Positions 1-6,083 of a DNA stretch of 7,265 nucleotides are shown here, one piece after another. The number at the start of each line of letters is the position of its first letter. Within the stretch, counting starts at the first letter, position 1. Source of the stretch: Acidimicrobiales bacterium (GTDB lineage Bacteria > Actinomycetota > Acidimicrobiia > Acidimicrobiales > Palsa-688); contig JASHVH010000321.1 of the NCBI GenBank assembly GCA_030039575.1, positions 1 to 7,265 of the forward strand. The letters run 5' to 3'. The notes under the pieces are model-generated. The model ran no database searches and was not told the origin of the DNA. It worked only from the letters and a program-made list of their open reading frames with translations. A program made the position numbers and the translations under genes.

Positions 1-2
1 AG

Positions 3-743
3 CCGATGACCGAGGGCGTGACGGCCACGCTTCTCGAGCACCTTGGCCTCCGTGCCGGGGAAAAGGTCCTCGACGTCGGCAGCGGTACCGGCCGGAGCAC
101 GATCGCTGCAGCCCGTCAGGTGGGACAGGACGGCGAGGCGGTCGGGGCTGACATTTCCGAGCCGCTGGTGGGCTTGGCCCGCCAGCGCGCCGCTGCTGAA
201 GGCATTACCAATGCGCGGTTCGTGGTCGCCGACGTGCAAACGGCGGCGCTCGATGACGGCCCGTTCGACGCCGCCCTTAGCCAGTTCGGCGTCATGTTCT
301 TCGACGAATCGGTGACCGCCTTCGCCAATGTCAGGGCTCACGTGCGTGTTGGCGGACGATTGGCTTTCGTCTGCTGGCAGACGATGGCAGACAACCCCTG
401 GTTCGCGGGGGCGTCGCTACAGCCGTTCTGCCCTCCTGCGCCCAGCCCGGGCCCGGGCAAGGACGCCACCGGGCCGTTTACGCTCGCGGACCCCAAGTAC
501 ACCGCCGATATCTTGGTCGCCGCCGGTTGGTCCGCGGTCAAGCGGGCGCCCTATCGCCAGATCGTGACGGTCGAGCACGAAGCTCTCCTGGACGACAATG
601 CGTGCTTCGGCTACTACGGTGTGGCCGAGGGCCTCATGGTTGAGGCGCGTGCGGCCTGCGAACAGCACTTGGCCCCGTTGCAGCGAAGCGACGGTCGTTA
701 TGACGCCCCGCTGGCGTTCCAAGTCTTCACTGCTCGCAACTGA
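3..743 (+). CDS. class I SAM-dependent methyltransferase (UbiE/COQ5-like), 5' end outside the window
   Basis: Transfers a methyl group from S-adenosylmethionine to an unidentified small-molecule acceptor, presumably in the cytoplasm. Numbering from the first in-window Met (base 6), motif I of the Rossmann fold is VLDVGSGTG at about residues 21-29. It is followed by the acidic post-I strand (GADIS) and by the VVADVQ...FDAALSQFGVMFF segment typical of UbiE-like enzymes. The C-terminal part has the usual NPW and GPFTLADP stretches and ends TARN. Family members normally carry 30-45 residues ahead of motif I, but only about 20 are present here and the frame is open to the window edge, so the true start is probably upstream and Met at base 6 is internal. 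The stop is TGA at 741-743. The antiporter gene starts 16 bases later on the same strand, suggesting co-transcription. The fold assignment is secure; the substrate is unknown. Confidence 0.9.
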   Translation, partial: PMTEGVTATLLEHLGLRAGEKVLDVGSGTGRSTIAAARQVGQDGEAVGADISEPLVGLARQRAAAEGITNARFVVADVQTAALDDGPFDAALSQFGVMFFDESVTAFANVRAHVRVGGRLAFVCWQTMADNPWFAGASLQPFCPPAPSPGPGKDATGPFTLADPKYTADILVAAGWSAVKRAPYRQIVTVEHEALLDDNACFGYYGVAEGLMVEARAACEQHLAPLQRSDGRYDAPLAFQVFTARN

Positions 744-759
744 AACGGCGGCCAACTCA

Positions 760-2451
760 ATGCCAGGAGCGGTGCCCGTCACGTCGTCGAAGGAGGACGG
801 GAACGGGCCGGTACTGTGGGCCGGCCTGTCGACGGTGCCGGAGGACGAACCCCGGGTGCACCCCAGGAGCCACCACCGCTGGCTCGCCGGGAACAGTCCC
901 AATCCCCGAAGGTGGTTGGCATTGGCGGTCCTGTGCTCGGGTCTGCTCCTTATCGCGTTGGACACCACGGTGCTCAATGTCGCTTTGCCGGCTGTGGCCC
1001 AACAACTTAACGCTTCGTCTTCCGCCCTTCAGTGGGTAGTCGACGCTTACACGCTTGCCCTTGGTTGTTTGCAGCTGTTGTTCGGGGGCGTGGCCGACAG
1101 GGCCGGGCGTCGGCGGCTGTTATTGCTCGGTTTGGCAGTGTTCGCGGCGGGGTCGGTGTTCGCCGCTTATTCGACGTCGACGGGCTACCTCATCGCGGCT
1201 CGGGCGGTGACAGGCGTGGGCGGGGCCTTTCTTTTCCCCTGCACCCTCGCGTCGGTGCTTTATCTTTTTCCGGATCCAGGCGAGCGCAGGAAGGCTCTCG
1301 GCTTCTGGTCAGCGACTATCGGCCTGGGCGTCGTGATAGGCCCAGTTGTGGGAGGCCTCCTGCTCGACCACTTTTGGTTCGGGGCCATCTTCCTCCTGAA
1401 CGTGCCCATCGCAGCGCTGGCCTTTATCCTGGTCCTCGTTGTGCTCCCCGAGAGCCGTGGCCCGGTCCAGCGCGGGCGTCTGGACGTGCCGGGCGCAGTA
1501 CTTGCCGTCCTCGGGGCCGGGGCCATCCTGTGGAGCTTTATAGAGGGCCCGAGCCTCGGCTGGGGCTCCCCCCTTGTAATCGAGAACCTCATTGCCGGGC
1601 TGGTTGTGGCCGGCGGCTTCATTGTCTGGGAGAGCAGTTCGCAACGTCCGCTGCTCCCATTGCCGGCGTACAGGCGAGTGGGCTTCCGGGTAGGGACGGC
1701 CGCCATATCCGTCCTGTTCTTCGGGATTTATGGTTTTCTGTTCGTACTGAGCCAGGATCTCCAAGTGCGCCTTGGCTACAGCGCCCTCGCCGCTGGCGTC
1801 CGAATGCTCCCGGCCGGCGTACTGGTGCTTTCCGCCAGCATGGCGCCAATGTTCGTCAAGTGGACGAGTACAGGCTTTGTGCTCGTTTCCGGTCTGGCCG
1901 CGGTAGCCGGAGGTCTCGGGATAATCGCGGTAACCGCGTACCGCCTCGGCTATTTGCCGGTTGGCGTCGGCTTGGCGTTGGCCGGGGCGGGCATGGGCCT
2001 CTCCATGCCGACCGCCGAGGACGCCGTGTTGGGGTCACTTGACCCGGACGATGCCGGGGCCGGGGCCGGGGCCAACAGCACTCACCTACAACTTGGCGGT
2101 GCCCTTGGAGTGGCGGTTATCGGCAGCATCCTCGTCGCCACCTACCGCCACCACCTGGCCGCTACGGCGCAGGTGCGAGGCCTACCCGCTGCCGGGGTGC
2201 GGGCCGCACTGCCTTCCCTCGGCGCCGCCGCGCAAGCTGTGGCACGGCTCTCCAACTGTGCGCGCGGCCCCTTCTTCGCAACGGCCCAGCTGGCAAACTG
2301 TGCGCACGCCCCATTGTTTGCCGTCGCCGCGAGAGGCTTCAGCGACGGTCTGCGAGCGGCACTGATGGCCGGCGCGGGAGTGTGCGTGGTGGGCGGGATG
2401 GTGGTCATTTTGCTCGGCACGACCGGACGTCTGGCCAGACCGTCAGCCTAA
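760..2451 (+). CDS. MFS transporter, DHA2 (EmrB/QacA-like) drug:H+ antiporter family
   Basis: Inner-membrane proton-driven exporter of drugs or metabolites, 563 residues from this start. Visible family motifs are LDTTVLNVALP in helix 1 (residues 67-77), motif A GGVADRAGRRR between helices 2 and 3 (109-119), AARAVTGVGGAF in helix 4, and antiporter motif C GLGVVIGPVVGG in helix 5 (188-199). The conserved QLGGALGVAV segment lies near residues 444-453. The hydrophobic pattern fits 14 helices. The start is uncertain. ATG 760 lacks a good ribosome site, while GTG 856 has GGAGGA at 840-845 about 10 bases upstream and leaves a more usual N-terminal tail of about 20 residues before helix 1. The frame is open back to 598, but that stretch lies inside the methyltransferase gene. 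Odd features are a Gly-Ala run encoded by a hexanucleotide repeat and a duplicated 14-residue loop before the last helix. The substrate is unknown. Confidence 0.9.
   Translation: MPGAVPVTSSKEDGNGPVLWAGLSTVPEDEPRVHPRSHHRWLAGNSPNPRRWLALAVLCSGLLLIALDTTVLNVALPAVAQQLNASSSALQWVVDAYTLALGCLQLLFGGVADRAGRRRLLLLGLAVFAAGSVFAAYSTSTGYLIAARAVTGVGGAFLFPCTLASVLYLFPDPGERRKALGFWSATIGLGVVIGPVVGGLLLDHFWFGAIFLLNVPIAALAFILVLVVLPESRGPVQRGRLDVPGAVLAVLGAGAILWSFIEGPSLGWGSPLVIENLIAGLVVAGGFIVWESSSQRPLLPLPAYRRVGFRVGTAAISVLFFGIYGFLFVLSQDLQVRLGYSALAAGVRMLPAGVLVLSASMAPMFVKWTSTGFVLVSGLAAVAGGLGIIAVTAYRLGYLPVGVGLALAGAGMGLSMPTAEDAVLGSLDPDDAGAGAGANSTHLQLGGALGVAVIGSILVATYRHHLAATAQVRGLPAAGVRAALPSLGAAAQAVARLSNCARGPFFATAQLANCAHAPLFAVAARGFSDGLRAALMAGAGVCVVGGMVVILLGTTGRLARPSA
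2056..2073 (+). repeat. three tandem GGGGCC hexamers inside the MFS gene
   Basis: GGGGCC is repeated exactly three times, in frame, and encodes Gly-Ala three times (about residues 433-438). It sits just before the conserved QLGGALGV segment. Because the unit is six bases, slippage would add or remove two residues without breaking the frame. The family normally has a glycine- and alanine-rich stretch here, so part of the repeat may simply reflect conserved protein sequence and GC-rich codon use. Confidence 0.75.
2245..2328 (+). repeat. degenerate tandem 42-bp repeat (14 residues twice) in the MFS gene
   Basis: Residues 496-509 (RLSNCARGPFFATA) and 510-523 (QLANCAHAPLFAVA) align without gaps, with 8 of 14 identical. 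Each unit carries one cysteine (C500 and C514) in an N-C-A context. The DNA copies span 2245-2286 and 2287-2328 and have diverged at synonymous and nonsynonymous sites, so the duplication is not recent. It lies in the loop before the final transmembrane helix. Confidence 0.8.
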
Positions 2452-2720
2452 AGTGTTACCATCCCTGTCGGGGCGACCCGACGTACGCGGCGCTCTGCTC
2501 GGCGCTGCCGGCTCGGGCTGAACCTGTTCCTCCTCCCGATAGCCCCCACGATATGACCGCCGGGTGGACAAGCTTGCCAGGGGAAGCAGCTGACTTCGCT
2601 ACCATGAGCCTACGAGTCTGTTTGACCACAACAGCAACGGCGGTGCCGTTGACCTTGGGGCACGGCAAGCTCGCTCGAGCATCCGTCGGGACCAGGCGTC
2701 GGAACCACCAGAGCGAAGAG
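2452..2720. other. 269-base intergenic stretch with no supported gene
   Basis: Between the antiporter stop and the chosen start of the nitrilase-like gene I see no recognisable protein in any frame. The downstream gene's frame stays open through here, and an in-frame ATG occurs at 2604, but it has no ribosome site and the encoded residues are compositionally unlike the rest of the protein. A small hairpin lies at 2467-2482. TTGACC hexamers occur at 2622-2627 and 2649-2654 and could be -35 elements, but neither has a convincing -10 partner at 16-18 bases. The promoter of the nitrilase-like gene probably lies here. Confidence 0.5.
2467..2482 (+). terminator. GTCGGG/CCCGAC hairpin with GCGA tetraloop, possible terminator
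   Basis: A perfect 6-bp stem (2467-2472 with 2477-2482) closes a GCGA loop of the stable GNRA class, 15 bases after the antiporter stop. No T-run follows. Actinobacterial terminators often lack one, so this could end the methyltransferase-antiporter transcript, but the stem is short. Confidence 0.35.
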
Positions 2721-4826
2721 ATGACAGCGATAACAACCGGCGCGACGTCAGCCACTGAACGCTCGCAAGCGGAGCCGACGGTGGCGTCGGTCTGGCACAA
2801 CGTGGCGGGCCGGCCGGTCACGGACGAGCTACTCGAATGGCCACCCGATTTGTTCGCTTTTGTTTATATGGTCCTCGAGCGCTCCCAGGCCTACCGCTTC
2901 GCCTTCTCCCCTCCGAACGGCGCGGAGTGGCCGCCGCGCCGGGTGGAGAACTGGTCCAAGACGGTTGAAGAGACCGGCAGGCAGTGGGGCGTCTGGGTTG
3001 AACACCGGAGTGGCCCCGTCCCCCGTTTGCTGGCGGAAGCGTGGAAGACGTTGCGCGAGAGGGCGGCCATGCCCCTTGACGACCTTGCTCGAGGCGACGA
3101 CTGGGGCATATGCGAGGCGCTGCTCACGTTGCACACGCTGGGCGACGAGGCTTGTGCGGGGCTGGGTTTACCCGTGCGGGCGTCGGGCGGCGCGGGGTGC
3201 GGCTACCGGGCCCGTGGCGGCGAACTGTTGGCCCGAACGGGGTCTATGGCTCGGGTCCCGACCCAGTCCCTCCGGGTCCTGCCGAAGGCCCGCACGGCCC
3301 CGAGCGGGACGTTCCTGGCGTCACTGGCACGCTACGCCTGTGTGGTACGCCCAGGGGTCGAAGTGCGTTGGTACAAGGCGCCCGTCCGCCACGCGGGCAC
3401 AGACCTCCGCGCCGACTTCGCCAGCCTGCTACTGCTGCCCTGGCCGCTGCGGGTACGCGAGTCCGACTTCCGGCCGGTCCCCGGCTCCGTGCAGCGAATG
3501 GCGAAGGAGCCATACGGGTTCTTCGAGTTTTCCCCCTCGGAACCGCTCGACCTGGACCTGATAAGCCGGGTCATAGTCGCGGCCAAGGAGGAAGCCGAAA
3601 GTGTAGACGTGGTACTGCTCCCCGAAGCCGCCGTCGACGAAAGCGATGTCGAGGACCTCGAAGCCCTCCTGGAGAGCCACGGGGTCGCCATGCTGACCAC
3701 CGGGGTCCGTCAGCACGTCGCCGACCCTGGGCGGTTCCCCCGAAGTTGGGTGCACATAGGGGTGAACCCGAGCCTGGAAAAAGGCGGGTCGTCGTGCACC
3801 GCCGGGGACGAGCAGTGGTTCCACTGGCGCCAGATGAAGCACCATCGGTGGTCGCTCGACGAAGGACAGGTCTTCCAGTACCACCTGGGCGGCGCGCTTC
3901 ACCCCAATGTCCGGTGGTGGGAGGCCATGGAAGTCCCCCGAAAGGGCCTCGGTATCCTCGAGTTAGGTGAAGAAATCACCATTGTGGCCGTGGTCTGCGA
4001 AGACTTGGCCAACCTCGACGACGTATCGGAGATCCTCCGTGCTGTCGGCCCTACCCTGGTGGTCCCGCTCTTGCTCGACGGCCCTCAGCTCAGCTCGCGG
4101 TGGGCGGCCCGCTATGCCGGCGTGCTGGCGGATAACCCGGGCTCGGCGGTCTGCACATTGACGTCCTTTGGGATGGTGCAACGGTGCCGGCCGCATGACC
4201 GAGATGCCTCCCCGGTGGTGGCGCTCTGGAAGGACCCCACTCGAGGGACGCGCGAGATCCCGCTGGAAGCGGGGGCCCAGGCCATCCTGCTCACTAGCTG
4301 TGGGGAACGCGGGACCCGTCGGAGCGCCGATGGCCGCTGGCCGACCGACAACGCTACGAACTGGTTCGACGTATCCATTTTCCAGGTCCGGGCCTCGAGC
4401 GCCGGGGCGTGGTCGCCGAGCTCTAGGCCATCCCCGAGGAAGCCGCCGTTGCTGGGGGTGGAAGAACTTACTGTCCTCACCTCGCTCGCCCAATCAGTGG
4501 CGGTCCTCATGTCACGCTCACCGGAACGGGCGGAGGAGCTGCTGGCCGACGCCGGCGCGGGCGCGCCATGGCGGGCTGAGTTCGGTATCCCCGATCCCTC
4601 CCCCAACCTCAGCCTGGCGGTCGACTCGATGGTCCGGACCATTCGAGCTGCAGGCGAGCCAGGAGGCGCGCCAATGTTCGAAGCGCTGCTGACCGCAGTA
4701 AAGGACAGGCTTGCGGAATCCGAGCCCGACCTATCGGACGCCATGGGGCTCGATCGGTTGGCTCACCAGGTACTGCGGGCAAGCCTCGAACAGAACCGTT
4801 TCCGCAGCAGCCAGGCGAGCCTGTGA
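2721..4826 (+). CDS. large nitrilase-superfamily (CN hydrolase-like) protein with unrecognised N- and C-terminal regions
   Basis: From ATG 2721 the protein has 701 residues and no signal peptide or membrane segment is evident. The region at about 234-555 resembles a carbon-nitrogen hydrolase. A strand near 234-245 (LLLLPWPL) is followed by VVLLPEAAV with E302, then the QMKHHRW motif with K373, then VAVVCEDLA with C426. These match the order and surroundings of the nitrilase Glu-Lys-Cys triad, and the CED triplet is common in amidase-like members. Such enzymes usually cleave amides or nitriles, or condense acyl groups, through a cysteine thioester. Typical members have about 260-330 residues, so the extra N-terminal segment of about 230 residues and the helical C-terminus (about 575-701) are unusual. 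I do not recognise those parts. GTG 2781, with GGAG at 2771-2774, is an attractive alternative start giving VASVWHNVAGRP. The gene converges on the LuxR chimera. Superfamily call fairly sure; substrate unknown. Confidence 0.8.
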   Translation: MTAITTGATSATERSQAEPTVASVWHNVAGRPVTDELLEWPPDLFAFVYMVLERSQAYRFAFSPPNGAEWPPRRVENWSKTVEETGRQWGVWVEHRSGPVPRLLAEAWKTLRERAAMPLDDLARGDDWGICEALLTLHTLGDEACAGLGLPVRASGGAGCGYRARGGELLARTGSMARVPTQSLRVLPKARTAPSGTFLASLARYACVVRPGVEVRWYKAPVRHAGTDLRADFASLLLLPWPLRVRESDFRPVPGSVQRMAKEPYGFFEFSPSEPLDLDLISRVIVAAKEEAESVDVVLLPEAAVDESDVEDLEALLESHGVAMLTTGVRQHVADPGRFPRSWVHIGVNPSLEKGGSSCTAGDEQWFHWRQMKHHRWSLDEGQVFQYHLGGALHPNVRWWEAMEVPRKGLGILELGEEITIVAVVCEDLANLDDVSEILRAVGPTLVVPLLLDGPQLSSRWAARYAGVLADNPGSAVCTLTSFGMVQRCRPHDRDASPVVALWKDPTRGTREIPLEAGAQAILLTSCGERGTRRSADGRWPTDNATNWFDVSIFQVRASSAGAWSPSSRPSPRKPPLLGVEELTVLTSLAQSVAVLMSRSPERAEELLADAGAGAPWRAEFGIPDPSPNLSLAVDSMVRTIRAAGEPGGAPMFEALLTAVKDRLAESEPDLSDAMGLDRLAHQVLRASLEQNRFRSSQASL

Positions 4827-4915
4827 TTACTGCGCTGGAGTAAACGTGTTGAGCATGACAAGCGGCTGGTCGCCTCAGCGAATGTGCTCGACCAGTGTTG
4901 CCCAGAGGCGGCCAC

Positions 4916-4947
4916 GGCCGTCAGATAACGAAGACGTGGTTACGGCC
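4916..4947. terminator. GGCCG/CGGCC hairpin between convergent genes
   Basis: GGCCG at 4916-4920 can pair with CGGCC at 4943-4947, and TAAC at 4926-4929 with GTTA at 4939-4942, leaving a 5-base bulge. It lies 90 bases past the nitrilase-like stop, in a gap of about 158 bases with no gene. It is a candidate terminator for the plus-strand gene but has no T-run. Chance folding in GC-rich DNA is a real alternative. Confidence 0.3.
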
Positions 4948-4965
4948 TAACGCGGCAACCAAACT

Positions 4966-5001
4966 GCGCCGGTCCGGCCGGATTTCACACGAGGCCGGCG
5001 C
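4966..5001. terminator. GCGCCGG/CCGGCGC hairpin spanning the end of the LuxR-type gene
   Basis: A perfect 7-bp inverted repeat (4966-4972 and 4995-5001) encloses the minus-strand stop codon at 4985-4987. An alternative pairing of CCGGCC (4974-4979) with GGCCGG (4993-4998) competes with it. The position between convergent genes fits a bidirectional terminator, although overlap with the last codons of the minus-strand gene is unusual. Confidence 0.3.
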
Positions 5002-5872
5002 GCACGCCCCAGGCGGCCGCGGCAGCCCGTGAAGGGAGGTTGAGCTTCCGGAGCATGTTAGCCACGTGCCGGTGAACCGTGTGCCCGCTCAAGCAAAGCC
5101 GTTTAGCAATCTCCGAGTTGCTCAGCCCCTCCGCGATGACCTTGAGCACATCCAGCTCGCGAGCCGTCAGCACCATCATGGCTTTGCCCGGTGCGGCAGC
5201 GTCATATTCGCCCACCACCGCACCTACCCGATCGGCCGGCCCCTCTGCCCGAGCCGGTTCAGCAACGCGGGCCCCCTGGGCCGAAGCGCCTTCGCGCTCG
5301 ATCGCAGCCGGCACTTCCACGGAGCCCAGTCCGCGGCCCGCGGAGTCGACAGGTAGCTGCCCCCCTTGTCCCCGTGCACGGCCAACGGGGTGCCGGGCCG
5401 CGGGACGTCCACGGCCACATCTCCATGTGCGACGACCCTGACCGGGAACAAAGCGCGAGTAGCTGTCCCGCACAGCATCGTTTACCCGCCCTTTTACAGT
5501 ATGTTCATGGGCCTCGGGCTGCGCGGCGATATCGGCGGACGCCACCTCGCCGAAATGGCCGGTCCCAGCGCCGGTCAGCTTGTGATGCAGCAGAGCTCGT
5601 GCCTTTCGAGCAGCGGGCGATGGGGTGCGGACGATATGGATTACGGGCACCGGCTCGGCATAGGCGTCGGCGATGGCGTTCAGGGCAGGAAGCCCGCCAA
5701 CCCTGAACGTGGTCACGATGGTGTCAAGACCTTTTAGCCAGGCGTAGTCGTCAGCGGCATATCCCGCGCCTCGTTCGTTCGTGGTGCCGAACGATTTCGT
5801 ACTTGGTTGGGACATCCCGCCGACTGTCGCGAGATCGACGGCCAATGCCTCGATCAGGTGAGGGTGAAGCAT
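4985..5872 (-). CDS. chimeric protein: keto-acid decarboxylase fragment fused to a LuxR-type HTH domain
   Basis: Encodes 295 residues. Residues 234-295 form a complete LuxR/FixJ-type helix-turn-helix: LTARELDVL, then EGLSNSEIAKRL, then LSGHTVHRHVANMLRKL, ending AAAAAWGVRAGLV. This indicates sequence-specific DNA binding and transcriptional control. Residues 29-118 instead match the pyrimidine-binding (PYR) domain of thiamine-diphosphate pyruvate/indolepyruvate decarboxylases. Residues 119-233 are Arg/Ala/Gly-rich and match nothing I recognise in this frame or the other two minus-strand frames. No receiver or ligand domain typical of LuxR proteins is visible. ATG at 5870-5872 is backed by AGAGGA with a 5-base spacer, so translation from here is likely. 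Either this is a genuine fusion, or a decayed decarboxylase fragment reads by chance through to a separate LuxR gene. High GC keeps such frames open, so openness alone proves little. It diverges from the SARP-type gene. Confidence 0.65.
   Translation of the reverse strand: MLHPHLIEALAVDLATVGGMSQPSTKSFGTTNERGAGYAADDYAWLKGLDTIVTTFRVGGLPALNAIADAYAEPVPVIHIVRTPSPAARKARALLHHKLTGAGTGHFGEVASADIAAQPEAHEHTVKGRVNDAVRDSYSRFVPGQGRRTWRCGRGRPAARHPVGRARGQGGQLPVDSAGRGLGSVEVPAAIEREGASAQGARVAEPARAEGPADRVGAVVGEYDAAAPGKAMMVLTARELDVLKVIAEGLSNSEIAKRLCLSGHTVHRHVANMLRKLNLPSRAAAAAWGVRAGLV
5519..5788 (-). pseudogene. relic of a ThDP-dependent pyruvate/indolepyruvate decarboxylase (PYR domain slice)
   Basis: Residues 29-118 of the chimera follow the decarboxylase N-terminal domain closely: GTTNERGAGYAADDYA, then VTTFRVGGLPALNAIADAYAE, then VPVIHIV, then ARALLHHKL and GHFGEV...DIAAQ. 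The equivalents of Zymomonas pyruvate decarboxylase Glu50 and His113-His114 are E33 and H96-H97, with the same 63-residue spacing. Usually conserved glycines and other residues are changed (ADGYAR to ADDYAW, TTFGVGE to TTFRVGG, HIVGAPS to HIVRTPS). The first strand region with the GDYN motif is missing, as are the central and pyrophosphate-binding domains, so it cannot be an active decarboxylase alone. Family residues are compared from memory. Confidence 0.7.
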
Positions 5873-5876
5873 CGAT

Positions 5877-5883
5877 TTCCTCT
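5877..5883 (-). promoter_or_regulatory. strong Shine-Dalgarno site of the chimeric gene
   Basis: On the minus strand AGAGGAA precedes the ATG at 5872-5870 with about five bases between the AGAGGA core and the start. It sits in an A-rich stretch unlike the surrounding GC-rich DNA. This fixes the start of the chimera and argues that the decarboxylase-like segment is still translated. Confidence 0.75.
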
Positions 5884-6023
5884 TTTATGATTTGCGCTGT
5901 TCTGTGGGGTGCTCCACTGGTGTGAGCACAACGATTGACTCCTGACGGAGAGAAATGAAGGCCCGGCTTCTTGGGGCCTCGACTGGTCTGCTCTCGCGCT
6001 CTCTGACCACTTTCCACTGGAGC

Positions 6024-6075
6024 GGTAGAGCGGTGGTAGGGCCCTGGTGGAGCCTCCGTCAATCGCCCGGTAGGA
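6024..6075 (+). promoter_or_regulatory. G-rich heptamers in 11-bp register, candidate SARP-type operator
   Basis: GGTAGAG (6024-6030), GGTAGGG (6035-6041) and GGTGGAG (6046-6052) start exactly 11 bases apart with 4-base spacers, and GGTAGGA follows at 6069-6075. Direct heptameric repeats with 11-bp spacing are the known binding architecture of SARP/AfsR proteins, although the best-studied sites have a different sequence (TCGAG-like). They lie 9 to 60 bases upstream of a gene encoding such a protein. The function is inferred from spacing and context. Confidence 0.45.
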
Positions 6076-6083
6076 TCAGGGAC

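Larger units (their letters stand above)
5873..6083. promoter_or_regulatory. shared divergent intergenic region
   Basis: About 210 bases separate the starts of the LuxR chimera and the SARP-type gene, so both promoters should lie here. An in-frame ATG at 5955 with GGAG at 5947-5950 could extend the SARP-type protein by 43 residues, but the residues it adds look non-coding and the family domain begins at the GTG at 6084. AGGCCC (5959-5964) and GGGCCT (5974-5979) form a small hairpin. TCCACTGG occurs at 5913-5920 and again at 6013-6020. TTGACT at 5935-5940 resembles a -35 element but has no good -10 partner. Confidence 0.5.

Noticed and set aside
598..759. N-terminal extension of the antiporter into the methyltransferase gene
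   Set aside because: The residues added are the frame-shifted shadow of the methyltransferase C-terminus, with no transporter homology. Starts at 760 or 856 are more sensible.
1032..2042. Open frame of 336 codons on the plus strand within the antiporter gene
   Set aside because: It is a shifted frame over a gene with unmistakable MFS motifs, and its Arg/Gly/Pro-rich translation has no domain.
2456..2821. Possible minus-strand gene of 121 codons before the nitrilase-like gene
   Set aside because: No ribosome site or recognisable motif was found, and it overlaps the start of the plus-strand gene.
3110..3970. Open frame of 286 codons on the plus strand within the nitrilase-like gene
   Set aside because: It overlaps the catalytic Glu and Lys region of the real gene in another frame and is Arg/Pro-rich.
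5955..6083. ATG 5955 as the start of the SARP-type protein
   Set aside because: It has a GGAG site, but the 43 added residues lack coding character, the family domain begins at the GTG at 6084, and the phased heptamers would then lie inside the gene. It is kept only as an alternative.
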